NCBI RefSeq assembly: GCF_009735685.1
Contig: NZ_WHPN01000208.1
Coordinates: 1-38,722 of the forward strand
DNA from: Streptomyces lycii
Lineage (GTDB): Bacteria; Actinomycetota; Actinomycetes; Streptomycetales; Streptomycetaceae
Direction of reading: 5' to 3'
Length of the DNA stretch: 38,722 nucleotides
Shown piece by piece: positions 9,302 to 16,545 of the stretch (position 1 is its first letter; each line of letters begins with the position of its first letter). The position numbers were made by a program, and so were the translations under genes. Under the pieces are notes generated by a model. It saw only the letters and a list, made by a program, of their open reading frames with translations. It had not been told where the DNA came from and searched no databases.

Positions 9302-10723
9302 TCAGCTGCCGCGCCGCCACTGCTGGTTGTGGGCTCCGTTGCAGCTGTAGGTGATGATCGTCGCGGAGTCGGCCGTCGAGCTGTCCGAGACGTCCAGGCA
9401 CTCGCCGGTCGCCCGCGAGGTGAGGGTGACGTGGCCGCCGCCCGCGTCGGACACCTGCCACTGCTGCGCGGCGGTCGGTGCGCCCGCGCAGGGCTGCTGC
9501 TGCATGGCGCCCGAACCCGGTTCGGTGACGCACAGCGAGCTGTGCCGCGCCATCAGCTGGACGTACCCGCCGCCGGTGTCCTTCAGCCAGAACTTCTGGT
9601 TGCCGCCGCCGTTGCAGCTGTACTGCTTGAGCAGGGCGCCCGGCTCCAGTGACTGGCTGGTGACGTCGGCGCACTTGCCGCTGTGCCGCGCGGTCAGCGT
9701 CTCGTACGGGCCGCCGCGGCCGGTGACCGTGCCCGCCTCGGTGTCGATCTCCAGCTCGGGATACCACTCCATGGACATGCTGGTGGAGCTGGGGAAGGTC
9801 AGCGGCGCCCAGACGTAGCGGGAGTCGCCGACACTGCCGCCGAAGGAGTTGCCCCAGCGGTCGCCGAGATAGAGGTACGAGGTGCCCCGGCTGCCCTCCA
9901 CGGGCAGCACGTAGGCGGTCTGCGAGCCGTATGCCGTCCCGTCCCCGACATTGGTCATCGAACTCCACGGCCCGGCGAGCGAGGTCGCGGTGGCGTACTT
10001 CTGCTGGTTGGGGCTCCAGCCGGTGGCGCCGGAGGTCAGCATGAAGTAGACGCCGCCGCGCCGGAAGAGGGCGGGCGCCTCGCGGTGGCCGCCCGGCCAC
10101 GGGTTGGCGACGAGCTGCGCGACCTGGGTGAAGTCGTCGGTGAGCCGGTAGATGTGCAGGTCGTAGTTCTCCCGGGCGGCGGAGACCATGTAGCCCGTGC
10201 CGTCCGTGTCCTTGAAGACGGTGATGTCGCGGGACATGTGCTCGCCGAGCGGGCGGAAGGAGCCGCGCCAGGTGTAGTCGCCGTCGACGGTGGAGGAGGT
10301 GGCGACGGCGGCGCGGGCCTCGCCGTAGTCCCTGCCGTTCTCCTTGTGCATCCACATCACGAACTGCCCGGTGCGGTCGTTGTACACGACCTTGGGCCGC
10401 TCGATGTTGGCGACGGCCAGCTCCGGGTCGCTGGCCTGGGTCAGGACGTGGTTGCGGAACTCCCAGTTCTTCAGGTCCGTGGAGCGGTAGGCGGAGACGT
10501 AGCGGAAGGTGTTGTCGGCGTTGCGGTTCTCGCCGAACCACCAGTAATAGCCGTCGGCTTCGAGGACGCCGCCGCCGTGCGCGTGCAGCGGGTTCCCCGC
10601 GGTGTCGGTGAACTGGACACCGTTGGTGACGGTCACGGGGGCGGCCTGCGCGGAGGCGGTGAGGGAGAGCGCGCAGGCGAGGGCCAGGCCCAGGGCCAGC
10701 AGGGCGGAGCGCAGGCGGGTCAC
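9302..10723 (-). CDS. Secreted GH43 exo-beta-1,3-galactanase-like enzyme with CBM13
   Basis: A 473-residue secreted enzyme. A Sec-type signal peptide ends near residue 28 (SAQAA). The catalytic five-blade propeller (about 29-340) matches the GH43 galactanase branch (subfamily 24-like): GGGVLEADGYYWWFGENR, NIERPKVVYN (Glu108), HMSRDITVFKD, REAPALF (Glu215, likely general acid) and YGSQTAYVLP (Gln268, at the place where characterised exo-1,3-galactanases use Gln instead of an Asp base). The C-terminal third is a ricin-B/CBM13 beta-trefoil with three QxW-type repeats (NQKFW, QQWQV, NQQWR). Start GTG 10723 overlaps the upstream GH43 stop by 4 bp, so translation is coupled. It should trim beta-1,3-galactan, the arabinogalactan backbone, outside the cell. 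Subfamily is inferred from motifs only. Confidence 0.82.
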   Translation of the reverse strand: MTRLRSALLALGLALACALSLTASAQAAPVTVTNGVQFTDTAGNPLHAHGGGVLEADGYYWWFGENRNADNTFRYVSAYRSTDLKNWEFRNHVLTQASDPELAVANIERPKVVYNDRTGQFVMWMHKENGRDYGEARAAVATSSTVDGDYTWRGSFRPLGEHMSRDITVFKDTDGTGYMVSAARENYDLHIYRLTDDFTQVAQLVANPWPGGHREAPALFRRGGVYFMLTSGATGWSPNQQKYATATSLAGPWSSMTNVGDGTAYGSQTAYVLPVEGSRGTSYLYLGDRWGNSFGGSVGDSRYVWAPLTFPSSTSMSMEWYPELEIDTEAGTVTGRGGPYETLTARHSGKCADVTSQSLEPGALLKQYSCNGGGNQKFWLKDTGGGYVQLMARHSSLCVTEPGSGAMQQQPCAGAPTAAQQWQVSDAGGGHVTLTSRATGECLDVSDSSTADSATIITYSCNGAHNQQWRRGS

Positions 10724-11655
10724 ACGTCCTCCTTGAGCACGGTGAAGTGGCGGGCGAAGCCGGTCAGCCCCGGGAGTTCGCGGAGCGGCGTCCAGGTGGT
10801 GAGCCCGTCGTGGCTGTCGCTGTACCAGTACTTCTGCTCGGCGTAGCCGTCGAAGTACGCGCGCCAGCCGCCGTCCGGCAGCCGCACCAGGGCCGGGCCC
10901 TCGCGCCAGCTGCCCCAGCCCGCCCAGTCGCCGGTGCCGAGGAAGGTGTACGGCCCCTCCAGCCGGTCCGCGACCGCGTGCTCCAGGTACTTCGTGGTCT
11001 CCTGCTTGGTGATCGCGTGGTAGCGGCCGTCGTGCCGGACGACGAAGGTGTCGATGTAGTTGGACGTGTCCAGGCCCGCGACCGGCCGGGGTTCGCTCCA
11101 GTCGCCCGGACCGGTGCCGGTGGCGCTCAGCAGATGCGGGACGAAGGTGTAGTCGCCCGTCAGGTCGAGGGAGACGAGGACATGGACGGAGCCGTCCTCG
11201 TCCACGAACCACTCCGGTGCCCAGGTGCGGGCGGTCCCGGTGGTCGGCAGGGTGTGGGTGCCGGCGAACTCCCAGTTCACCCGGTCCGCGCTGCGGGCGA
11301 AGCCGATCGTGTTGCCGGTCCAGTCGGTGGTGTGGACGATCCAGTAGTCCCCGTCGCCGCGCCGGATGATGCTGGGGTCCCGGATCAGGCCGCTGGGCGG
11401 GGTGTAGGCGGGGCCCTTGAGCAGGGTGTACGTGGTGGCGTCCGAGGACTCGTACACGTACATGTTCGATTCGCTGGTGTTGGTGAACGCCGTCATCGTG
11501 TAGCGCGCGGCCGCCGGCGCGGAGGGTGCCGGGGCGTGCGGTGCCGGTGCGGCCGGAGACATGGCGTGGGCGGTGCCCGGCACGGCCGCGAGGGCGCCGG
11601 CTGCGAGCGCGCCCTTCAGTAACAGCCTGCGGCCGGGTGGGGGTCTGCGGCTCAT
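10720..11655 (-). CDS. Tat-secreted GH43 enzyme, subfamily 26-like (exo-arabinofuranosidase type)
   Basis: A 311-residue glycoside hydrolase. The N-terminus GRRLLLKGALAAGALAAV has twin arginines before a hydrophobic core ending at TAHA, a likely Tat signal. Propeller motifs and catalytic triad: LIRDPSIIRR (Asp93, base), SNYIDTFVVRHDG (Asp202, pKa modulator), SWREGPALVRL (Glu252, acid), plus TWAPEWFVDEDG and YFDGY. These resemble GH43_26 enzymes such as streptomycete exo-1,5-alpha-L-arabinofuranosidases, here without the CBM42 some carry. Codon 12 (11620-11622) is TTA, the rare bldA-read leucine codon, so translation may depend on development. Start ATG 11655 has GGAAGG 11 nt upstream. It is followed with 4-bp overlap by the galactanase-like gene. 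The pair fits extracellular arabinogalactan trimming. Confidence 0.85.
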   Translation of the reverse strand: MSRRPPPGRRLLLKGALAAGALAAVPGTAHAMSPAAPAPHAPAPSAPAAARYTMTAFTNTSESNMYVYESSDATTYTLLKGPAYTPPSGLIRDPSIIRRGDGDYWIVHTTDWTGNTIGFARSADRVNWEFAGTHTLPTTGTARTWAPEWFVDEDGSVHVLVSLDLTGDYTFVPHLLSATGTGPGDWSEPRPVAGLDTSNYIDTFVVRHDGRYHAITKQETTKYLEHAVADRLEGPYTFLGTGDWAGWGSWREGPALVRLPDGGWRAYFDGYAEQKYWYSDSHDGLTTWTPLRELPGLTGFARHFTVLKEDV

Positions 11656-11735
11656 GTGGGGGTCTGCCTTCCGGTGGGGGGCATGCGTGGTGCCGGGAAA
11701 GCCCGGGCGGTCCGGACCGCGCCGCGCCGACCGGT

Positions 11736-11751
11736 GTTCGCCGCGCCGAAC
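11736..11751. promoter_or_regulatory. Inverted repeat upstream of the GH43 pair
   Basis: GTTCG-N6-CGAAC (arms 11736-11740 and 11747-11751) lies 81 bp upstream of the GH43 start. It could be an operator for the secreted enzymes. It does not match the LacI palindromes at 7814/7859. In such GC-rich DNA a chance 5-bp repeat is also plausible. Confidence 0.25.
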
Positions 11752-11777
11752 GCGATCCGCCGTGCCGGACGGCGAAA

Positions 11778-11796
11778 CCGTAGAGCCGTGCTACGG
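11778..11796 (-). terminator. Hairpin terminator after the 157-residue protein gene
   Basis: Arms CCGTAG (11778-11783) and CTACGG (11791-11796) enclose 7 nt. Read on the minus strand the hairpin starts 6 bp after the stop of the 11802-12275 gene and is followed by TTTC. It should separate that operon from the GH43 pair downstream. Confidence 0.55.
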
Positions 11797-11801
11797 GGAG
11801 G

Positions 11802-12275
11802 TCAACGGGGCAACGGCCGGGGCAGGCCCGCCGGAGTGACCCCGGTCCAGTCCGGGCGCACCCCGGCGGCCTGGCAGAGCGCGATGTACAGCAGGATGGG
11901 ATGGGTGTACGGCACGCCGTCCTCGGGCCAGTGCGCGAGCCGGGGCCGCGCCTCCGGGGCGGCCGGGCCGGTGACGAGGGCGTCGGGCGAGTAACGGGCC
12001 AGCGGGGCCCACGAGATGCCGATGTCCGCCCGCGCCGGCACGATCCACCACCAGCGGTCGGGATCGGTGAAGACACAGCCCGTGCGCGGCAGCAGGCGCT
12101 GGACGCGCAACCCGAGATGCGCGGACACGCCCACGGCGTCGTAGCCGAGCGGGGTGGAGAGGGCGGACGGCAGTTTCAGCCTGACACGGCGCCCGCCCGC
12201 CGGGATCCCGGCGCTCCGTCCGGCGGTGTCCTGCGCGATGCCGGCCAGCAGGCCGAGGATGCGTGAGGACAGCAT
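11802..12275 (-). CDS. Conserved Streptomyces protein of unknown function, 157 aa
   Basis: The function is not recognised. The start ATG 12275 is chosen because it overlaps the stop of the AbaA-like ATPase gene by one base (TGATG), implying translational coupling; the frame remains open upstream to 12341. The sequence opens MLSSRILGLLAGIAQ, has a central tract GCVFTDPDRWWWIVPARADIG and ends with PYTHPILLYIALCQAAGV. It has no signal peptide and no clear membrane helix. Small proteins of this kind with a WWWIVP core are, from memory, common beside HATPase_c regulators in Streptomyces, which suggests a partner role. A terminator hairpin follows immediately. Confidence 0.7.
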   Translation of the reverse strand: MLSSRILGLLAGIAQDTAGRSAGIPAGGRRVRLKLPSALSTPLGYDAVGVSAHLGLRVQRLLPRTGCVFTDPDRWWWIVPARADIGISWAPLARYSPDALVTGPAAPEARPRLAHWPEDGVPYTHPILLYIALCQAAGVRPDWTGVTPAGLPRPLPR

Positions 12276-12775
12276 CAGCAGGGCACACCGCCGCGCGGCG
12301 CGCGGTCCCGCCGTCCCGTGCCGAGCGGAAGCCGCGCCCACACCGTCCAGCCGCGGCCCGGCACGCTCTCCCGGATGCCCCAGGCCGTGCTCACCGCCTC
12401 GACGAGCAGCAGCCCGCGACCGTGTTCCTCGCAGGGCGGCCGGGTGTCCGCCGCCGTGCGTGCGAGCCCCTGGCTGCGCACCGTGATGTGCACGTGTCCG
12501 CCCCCTGTTTCCACGGCTTCCGGTTCCAGCCGGATCTCGCAGACCACCGACTCGCTGTCCGTGTGCACCACCGCGTTCGTGAACAGTTCCGAGACCACCA
12601 GCACGGCCGTGTCACAGGTGTCGGTGTCCACCCCCCACTCGGCGAGCCGGGCGCGGGCCCGGTGGCGTGCCCGGGCCACGAACGAGGATTCCGCGGGCAG
12701 GCTGAACCTCCCCCGCGGGTCCCGGTGAGGGGCCGGCACGCCGGAAGGCGCGGGTGGTGCCTCGGCAGAAGCCAC
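12275..12775 (-). CDS. AbaA-like / RsbW-type ATP-binding regulator (HATPase_c)
   Basis: A 166-residue cytoplasmic protein of the GHKL anti-sigma/serine-kinase-like family. The N-box is VVSELFTNAVVHT (about 79-91) and the G-box is HGRGLLLVEAVSTAWGI (about 118-134), both needed for ATP binding. It has no sensor or other domain. Start GTG 12775 has GAGGAA upstream. It is divergent from the XRE-DUF5753/DUF397 pair. AbaA-like ATPases beside WhiJ-like regulators and DUF397 proteins are a known multi-copy arrangement in Streptomyces linked to development and antibiotic control, so this is probably one such locus. Whether it phosphorylates a partner or only binds one is unknown. Confidence 0.88.
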   Translation of the reverse strand: MASAEAPPAPSGVPAPHRDPRGRFSLPAESSFVARARHRARARLAEWGVDTDTCDTAVLVVSELFTNAVVHTDSESVVCEIRLEPEAVETGGGHVHITVRSQGLARTAADTRPPCEEHGRGLLLVEAVSTAWGIRESVPGRGWTVWARLPLGTGRRDRAPRGGVPC

Positions 12776-12859
12776 GCTCGTTCCTCACACGGGAAGGCGG
12801 CGGCCGGGAAACGCGGAGCGACCCCGGCGCCGCAGCCAAGTGAACTGTGTCACTGCATC

Positions 12860-12889
12860 ACTATGCTCGCCGTCCGGGACAGTTGGCAA
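12860..12889 (-). promoter_or_regulatory. Candidate promoter of the AbaA-like operon
   Basis: On the minus strand TTGCCA (12884-12889) and CATAGT (12860-12865) are separated by 18 bp, a good match to a housekeeping promoter. Its -35 box overlaps a plus-strand TTGGCA (12883-12888) that could serve the divergent XRE gene with a weak -10 near 12906. Confidence 0.45.
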
Positions 12890-12990
12890 GAAGCACTGTG
12901 AAAAATGCAGAGTTGCAAGTGCAGGGTGTTCGCGGCGCGTTGGCCGTGGCACACTGCCGGACATGGTGACCGCTGCAGGGGAGACACAAG

Positions 12991-13851
12991 GTGAGTGAGC
13001 CGCGGTCGGCTCCGACCGTGGGCCAGCTCGTCCTGGGCAAGAGACTTCAGCACCTGCGCGAGAAGGCCGGGCTGAAGCGTGAGGACGCGGCGAAGGTCCT
13101 CCATGTCACCGCGGCGACGGTGCGCAGAATGGAGACGGCCGAGGTCGCGCTGAAGATCCCGTACGTGCGCCTGCTGCTGGAGGCCTACGGAGTGGCGGGC
13201 CCCGACGCCGAGACCTTCGTCGGGCTGACCGAGGAGGCCAACAGGCCCGGCTGGTGGCAGCGGTTCCACGACGTGCTGCCCGACTGGTTCAGCGTGTACG
13301 TCAGCCTGGAGGGCGCGGCCCGGATCATCCGCGCCTACGAACCCCACGTCGTGCCCGGGCTGCTGCAGACCGAGGACTACGCCCGGCACATCCTCAGGAC
13401 CGGCGCCGTCGGCCGCAACGGCCCCGCCGAGGTCGACCGCCACGTGGCGCTGCGGATGGAGCGGCAGAACCTGCTCACCCGGCCCGACGCCCCGCACCTG
13501 TGGGTGCTGATGGACGAGACGGTGCTGCGCCGCCCGGTCGGCACTCCGGAGATCATGCGGAAGCAGACCGAGGTGCTGCTGCGGGCGGCCGAGATGGAGA
13601 ACGTCACCCTCCAGATCGCCGAGTTCTCCGCCGGCTGCCACCCGGGCACCTACGGCCCCTTCGTCCTCTTCCGCTTCGGCCTGCCCGAACTCCCGGACAT
13701 GGTCTACGCGGAATACCTGACGGGGGCCGTCTACCTGGACGAACGCTCCGAGGTGGCCTCCCACCTCGAGGTCCTGGACCGCATGTCGGCCCAGGCGGCC
13801 ACGGCACAACGCACGAGGGAGATCCTCCGGGATGTCCGCAAGGAGCTGTAG
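12991..13851 (+). CDS. XRE-family regulator with DUF5753 (WhiJ-like)
   Basis: A 286-residue DNA-binding protein. The helix-turn-helix spans about 12-65 (LGKRLQHLREKAGLKREDAA and VTAATVRRMETAEVAL), and the rest is a DUF5753 domain with the typical EPHVVPGLLQTEDYAR (about 111-126) and a VLMDETVLRR block. Start GTG 12991 has GGGGAGA upstream. The stop touches the ATG of the DUF397 gene (no spacer), so the two are co-translated. This family pairs with DUF397 partners and AbaA-like ATPases; members such as WhiJ influence sporulation and secondary metabolism. The 149-bp region upstream holds overlapping divergent promoters and TGCA-rich repeats (12906-12923) that could be its own binding site. Confidence 0.93.
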   Translation: MSEPRSAPTVGQLVLGKRLQHLREKAGLKREDAAKVLHVTAATVRRMETAEVALKIPYVRLLLEAYGVAGPDAETFVGLTEEANRPGWWQRFHDVLPDWFSVYVSLEGAARIIRAYEPHVVPGLLQTEDYARHILRTGAVGRNGPAEVDRHVALRMERQNLLTRPDAPHLWVLMDETVLRRPVGTPEIMRKQTEVLLRAAEMENVTLQIAEFSAGCHPGTYGPFVLFRFGLPELPDMVYAEYLTGAVYLDERSEVASHLEVLDRMSAQAATAQRTREILRDVRKEL

Positions 13852-14088
13852 ATGGACCGCATTTACAACGGCATGCGCGCCACCGACCTCGGCACCGAGG
13901 GCTGGTTCAAGCCGTGGAGCGGCGGCAACGGCGGCAACTGCGTCGAAGCCAGGCGGCTTCCGGACGGCAGGGTCGCCCTGCGCCAGTCCGCCGACCCCGA
14001 CGGCCCCGCGCTGATCTGCACGCCCGGTGAGATCACCGCGTTCATCGACGGAGCCAAGGCGGGCCAGGCCGATTTCCTTCTATCCTGA
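13852..14088 (+). CDS. DUF397 protein, partner of the XRE regulator
   Basis: A 78-residue protein starting at the base after the XRE stop. It has the DUF397 signature: WFKPWSGGNGGNCVEARRLPDG, VALRQSADPDGPALICTPGEITAFIDGAK. Members are cytoplasmic and thought to act with the adjacent XRE-DUF5753 protein, possibly as an antitoxin-like or modulatory partner; the biochemical role is unsettled. A perfect 9-bp hairpin follows 9 bp after the stop, ending the operon. Confidence 0.92.
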   Translation: MDRIYNGMRATDLGTEGWFKPWSGGNGGNCVEARRLPDGRVALRQSADPDGPALICTPGEITAFIDGAKAGQADFLLS

Positions 14089-14097
14089 GCCCGACCG

Positions 14098-14123
14098 GTG
14101 GCCGGCCCGCCCGCGCCGGCCAC
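14098..14123 (+). terminator. Hairpin terminator after the DUF397 gene
   Basis: GTGGCCGGC (14098-14106) pairs perfectly with GCCGGCCAC (14115-14123) around an 8-nt loop, just after the DUF397 stop. No T-run follows. The remainder of the 205-bp gap to the methyltransferase gene must hold that gene's promoter; AGGAGG-like GCAGGAGGA precedes its start. Confidence 0.55.
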
Positions 14124-14293
14124 ACCACGCACCCAGCTGCTGACCGAAGCGACGTATGAACGTCCGAGCACGGACCCCGGCGTGACCACCCGGAGTCCGG
14201 CGGGCGGCGGCCCCCCGCGCCGAAAGGCGCCCCCGCGGTCACCGCACGGCCCGCAACCCGACGCTCCATCACATCGCAGGAGGACAACAGCAC

Positions 14294-15115
14294 ATGGCCG
14301 AGGACAGCGCGACCCAGTCGTCCCAGGAACCGCCCGAGATCGACACCTCCGTGCCCAGCATCGCCCGGGTGTACGACGCCATTCTCGGCGGCAAGGACAA
14401 CTATCCCGTGGACCAGGAGATCGCGGAGGAGGTGGGCAGAGCCTTTCCCGACGGCGGCGAGGGGGCGCGGACCAACCGCCGGCTGCTGGTGCGCGCCGTG
14501 CGCCACCTCGCCCGCCAGGGCATCGACCAGTTCCTCGACATCGGCTCCGGCCTGCCCACCGCGCAGAACACCCACGAGGTGGCCCAGGAGATCAACCCCG
14601 AGGTCAGGGTCGTCTACGTCGACAACGACCCGATCGTGCTCGCCCACGGCCGGGCGCTGCTCGCGAGGAACGACCGGACGGTCGTGGTCACCGCCGACAT
14701 CCGGGAGCCGCAGCACCTGCTGAACCATCCCGACGTCACCGGGCTGCTGGACTTCGACCGTCCCGTGGGCCTGATCCTCAACGCCGTGGTGCACCACCTC
14801 CTCGACGAGGAGGACCCGTGCGGGCTGGTGGAGACGTACAAGAAGTGGATGAGCCCGGGCAGCTATCTGCTGCTGACGCACTTCTGCTCCTCGACGCCGC
14901 AGGCCCGCGGGCTGGAGTCGGTGCTCCGGCAGGCGCTCGGCCGGGGGCAGCTGCGCAGCATGGCGGAGATCGCCGCGTTCTTCGAGGGCCTGGAGATGGT
15001 CGAGCCCGGTGTGGTGTACCTGCCGTACTGGATGCCCGACGAGCCGGTCGAGGCACCGCTGGACATCGCCGGACTGCTCGTCGCGGGCGGCCTCGGACGC
15101 AAACCGCAGGACTGA
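14294..15115 (+). CDS. SAM-dependent methyltransferase, DUF574/Methyltransf_19 family
   Basis: A 273-residue protein of the actinobacterial family formerly called DUF574. Visible motifs: PSIARVYDAILGGKDNYPVD (about 19-38), TNRRLLVRAVRHLARQGIDQ, the SAM site FLDIGSGLP (about 80-88), acidic VYVDNDPIVLAHG, and LNAVVHHLLDE. The DxGSGLPT loop is the family's version of the SAM glycine motif. Start ATG 14294 has AGGAGGA 8-12 nt upstream. It is transcribed alone between two terminators. Such genes are present in many copies in Streptomyces and often neighbour XRE-DUF397 loci; the methyl acceptor is unknown. Confidence 0.92.
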   Translation: MAEDSATQSSQEPPEIDTSVPSIARVYDAILGGKDNYPVDQEIAEEVGRAFPDGGEGARTNRRLLVRAVRHLARQGIDQFLDIGSGLPTAQNTHEVAQEINPEVRVVYVDNDPIVLAHGRALLARNDRTVVVTADIREPQHLLNHPDVTGLLDFDRPVGLILNAVVHHLLDEEDPCGLVETYKKWMSPGSYLLLTHFCSSTPQARGLESVLRQALGRGQLRSMAEIAAFFEGLEMVEPGVVYLPYWMPDEPVEAPLDIAGLLVAGGLGRKPQD

Positions 15116-15168
15116 GGCGCGCCTCCGGCCCGTGCGGGCCCGGCGGTTCCGGGCCGGGCGGTTCCGCG

Positions 15169-15201
15169 AAGCGGCGTCCCCGACGACGGGGCGCCGCTTT
15201 T
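15169..15201 (+). terminator. Rho-independent-type terminator after the methyltransferase gene
   Basis: AAGCGGCG-T-CCCCG (15169-15182, one bulged T) pairs with CGGGGCGCCGCTT (15187-15199), and a TTTT run (15198-15201) follows. It lies 54 bp past the stop and upstream of the DeoR/LacI regulator promoter. Confidence 0.75.
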
Positions 15202-15239
15202 CGCTGTCCGTACGGCACGCTGATCGTTATGCTGCGCCC

Positions 15240-15253
15240 GAAACGCTCAAACG
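15240..15253. promoter_or_regulatory. Candidate operator of the DeoR/LacI regulator
   Basis: GAAACGCTCAAACG holds two AAACG half-sites and lies just after a plausible -10 (TTATGCT, 15227-15233), 20 bp before the regulator start. A related element, CGTTTTAGTTTC, lies in opposite orientation at 16456-16467 before the binding-protein gene. DeoR-type domains often bind repeated short half-sites, but the two sites differ in spacing, so this is tentative. Confidence 0.3.
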
Positions 15254-15273
15254 AACACGAGGGGCGGGGCGGC

Positions 15274-16416
15274 ATGCGGGAGCCGGTGGACCTGAGACGG
15301 CAGCGGATCCTCGCGGTCCTGGCGGCGCGGGGGCCGGTGCGGGTCGCCGATCTCGCGCAGGAGCTGGAGGTCTCGGTGGTCACGCTCCGCCGGGACGTGG
15401 AGGAACTGGCGCGGCTCGGCAAGCTGCGGCGCGGGCACGGCGTGGCCCGCCCGGCCGTCCCCGACGCGGCGGCGCCCGCCGGGTCCGCTGTGCCGGCGGG
15501 TGTGCCGGCGGGCCGGCCGGCCGCCGTCGAGGGGGACACGGTCGGCCTGGTGGTCCCCGAGCGGCACACGTACCTCTTCGAGGCGCTGCACGGCGCCCGC
15601 ACCGTGCTGGAGGAGGCGGGCCTGCGGGTCGCGCTGCACATCACGCCGCAGGCGGGCGGCGGAGAACGGGCCATGGCGGAACGAGCCCTGGCGAGCGGCG
15701 TGCGCGGGCTGCTGCTGGCCCCGCGCTGGCGCGGCGCCGACGCCGAGGAGGGGGACCACGGCTGGCTGGGCGCGCTCGGGGTGCCGGCGGTGCTGATGGA
15801 GCGCCGGCCGCGGCCCGGCAGCGCGGGGCACGCGCTGGACTCCGTCTGCTCCGACCACTGGTACGGCGTCCACCTCGCCCTGGACCATCTGCTCTCCCTC
15901 GGGCACAGCCGGATCGTGCTCGCCGCCCGGGACGACAGCCCGACCGCGCGGGCGCTGCGGGCCGCGTTCCGCGAGATCGCCGCCGCCCGGCCGGAGGTGG
16001 CGGACTGGGCGGTCACCCTGAGCGCCCCCGACGCGGTGCCGGGTCCGCCGGGCAGCCGCGCCTGGGACCCGTCCGGCCTCGCGGACCTGCTGCGGCGGCG
16101 CGGTGCGACAGCCGCCGTGCTGCACGGCGACGTGGACGCGCTGATGCTGGTCGAGCAGCTGGCGGAGGCCGGGATCCGGGTGCCCGGGGACTGCTCCGTG
16201 GTGGCCTACGACGACGTGGTCGCCGCCCTCGGCAGTACCCCGCTCACCGCGGTCGCCCCGCCCAAGGCCGAGGTCGGGCGGGCGGCCGCCGAACTGCTGC
16301 TGCACCGGCTGCGGCAGCCGGCCGGCGCCCGCCCGGCCCCGGTGCGCCGGATCGAGCTGCTGCCGGAGCTGAAGGTCCGCGGCTCGGCCGTCCCCGCCGC
16401 GGCCGGAGCCGGGTGA
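15274..16416 (+). CDS. DeoR-type HTH fused to LacI-type sugar-binding domain, transcriptional regulator
   Basis: A 380-residue regulator. The N-terminus is a DeoR winged helix (RRQRILAVLAARGPVRVADL through VVTLRRDVEELARLGKLRRG, about 6-55). After an Ala/Pro-rich linker (about 60-85) comes a LacI/PBP1-like ligand domain: VGLVVPERHTYLFEALHGA, LDHLLSLGHSRIVLA, CSVVAYDDVVAALGSTPLTAV. The standard LacI DNA-binding head is absent. ATG 15274 is preferred over an in-frame ATG at 15229 because the latter falls inside the probable -10 box and GAGGGGCGGGG precedes 15274. It lies 129 bp upstream of, and co-oriented with, the second sugar importer and probably controls it in response to its sugar. Confidence 0.9.
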   Translation: MREPVDLRRQRILAVLAARGPVRVADLAQELEVSVVTLRRDVEELARLGKLRRGHGVARPAVPDAAAPAGSAVPAGVPAGRPAAVEGDTVGLVVPERHTYLFEALHGARTVLEEAGLRVALHITPQAGGGERAMAERALASGVRGLLLAPRWRGADAEEGDHGWLGALGVPAVLMERRPRPGSAGHALDSVCSDHWYGVHLALDHLLSLGHSRIVLAARDDSPTARALRAAFREIAAARPEVADWAVTLSAPDAVPGPPGSRAWDPSGLADLLRRRGATAAVLHGDVDALMLVEQLAEAGIRVPGDCSVVAYDDVVAALGSTPLTAVAPPKAEVGRAAAELLLHRLRQPAGARPAPVRRIELLPELKVRGSAVPAAAGAG

Positions 16417-16449
16417 ACCGGCGTTTTCCGCAGGTCGGGACCGCGATCG

Positions 16450-16488
16450 ATTGACCGTTTTAGTTTCTTCTGACCGGTCTATTGACCG
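16450..16488 (+). promoter_or_regulatory. TGACCG repeats and probable promoter region of the second importer operon
   Basis: TGACCG occurs three times in direct orientation (16452, 16471, 16483), twice as the octamer ATTGACCG 33 bp apart. TTGACC at 16451 resembles a -35 box. The AT-rich tract between the copies includes CGTTTTAGTTTC (16456-16467). The region is 58-96 bp upstream of the binding-protein start and is the likely control site. Confidence 0.45.
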
Positions 16489-16545
16489 GGTTGCCGTGTG
16501 CGATCAGTATTCCCGTGTCCCGAACCGAGCCGCGGGAGGCCCACC

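Noticed and set aside
12276..12341. Longer form (179 residues) of the small protein gene ending at 11802
   Set aside because: The extra 22 codons overlap the AbaA-like coding end; the TGATG junction at 12275 is the usual coupled start.
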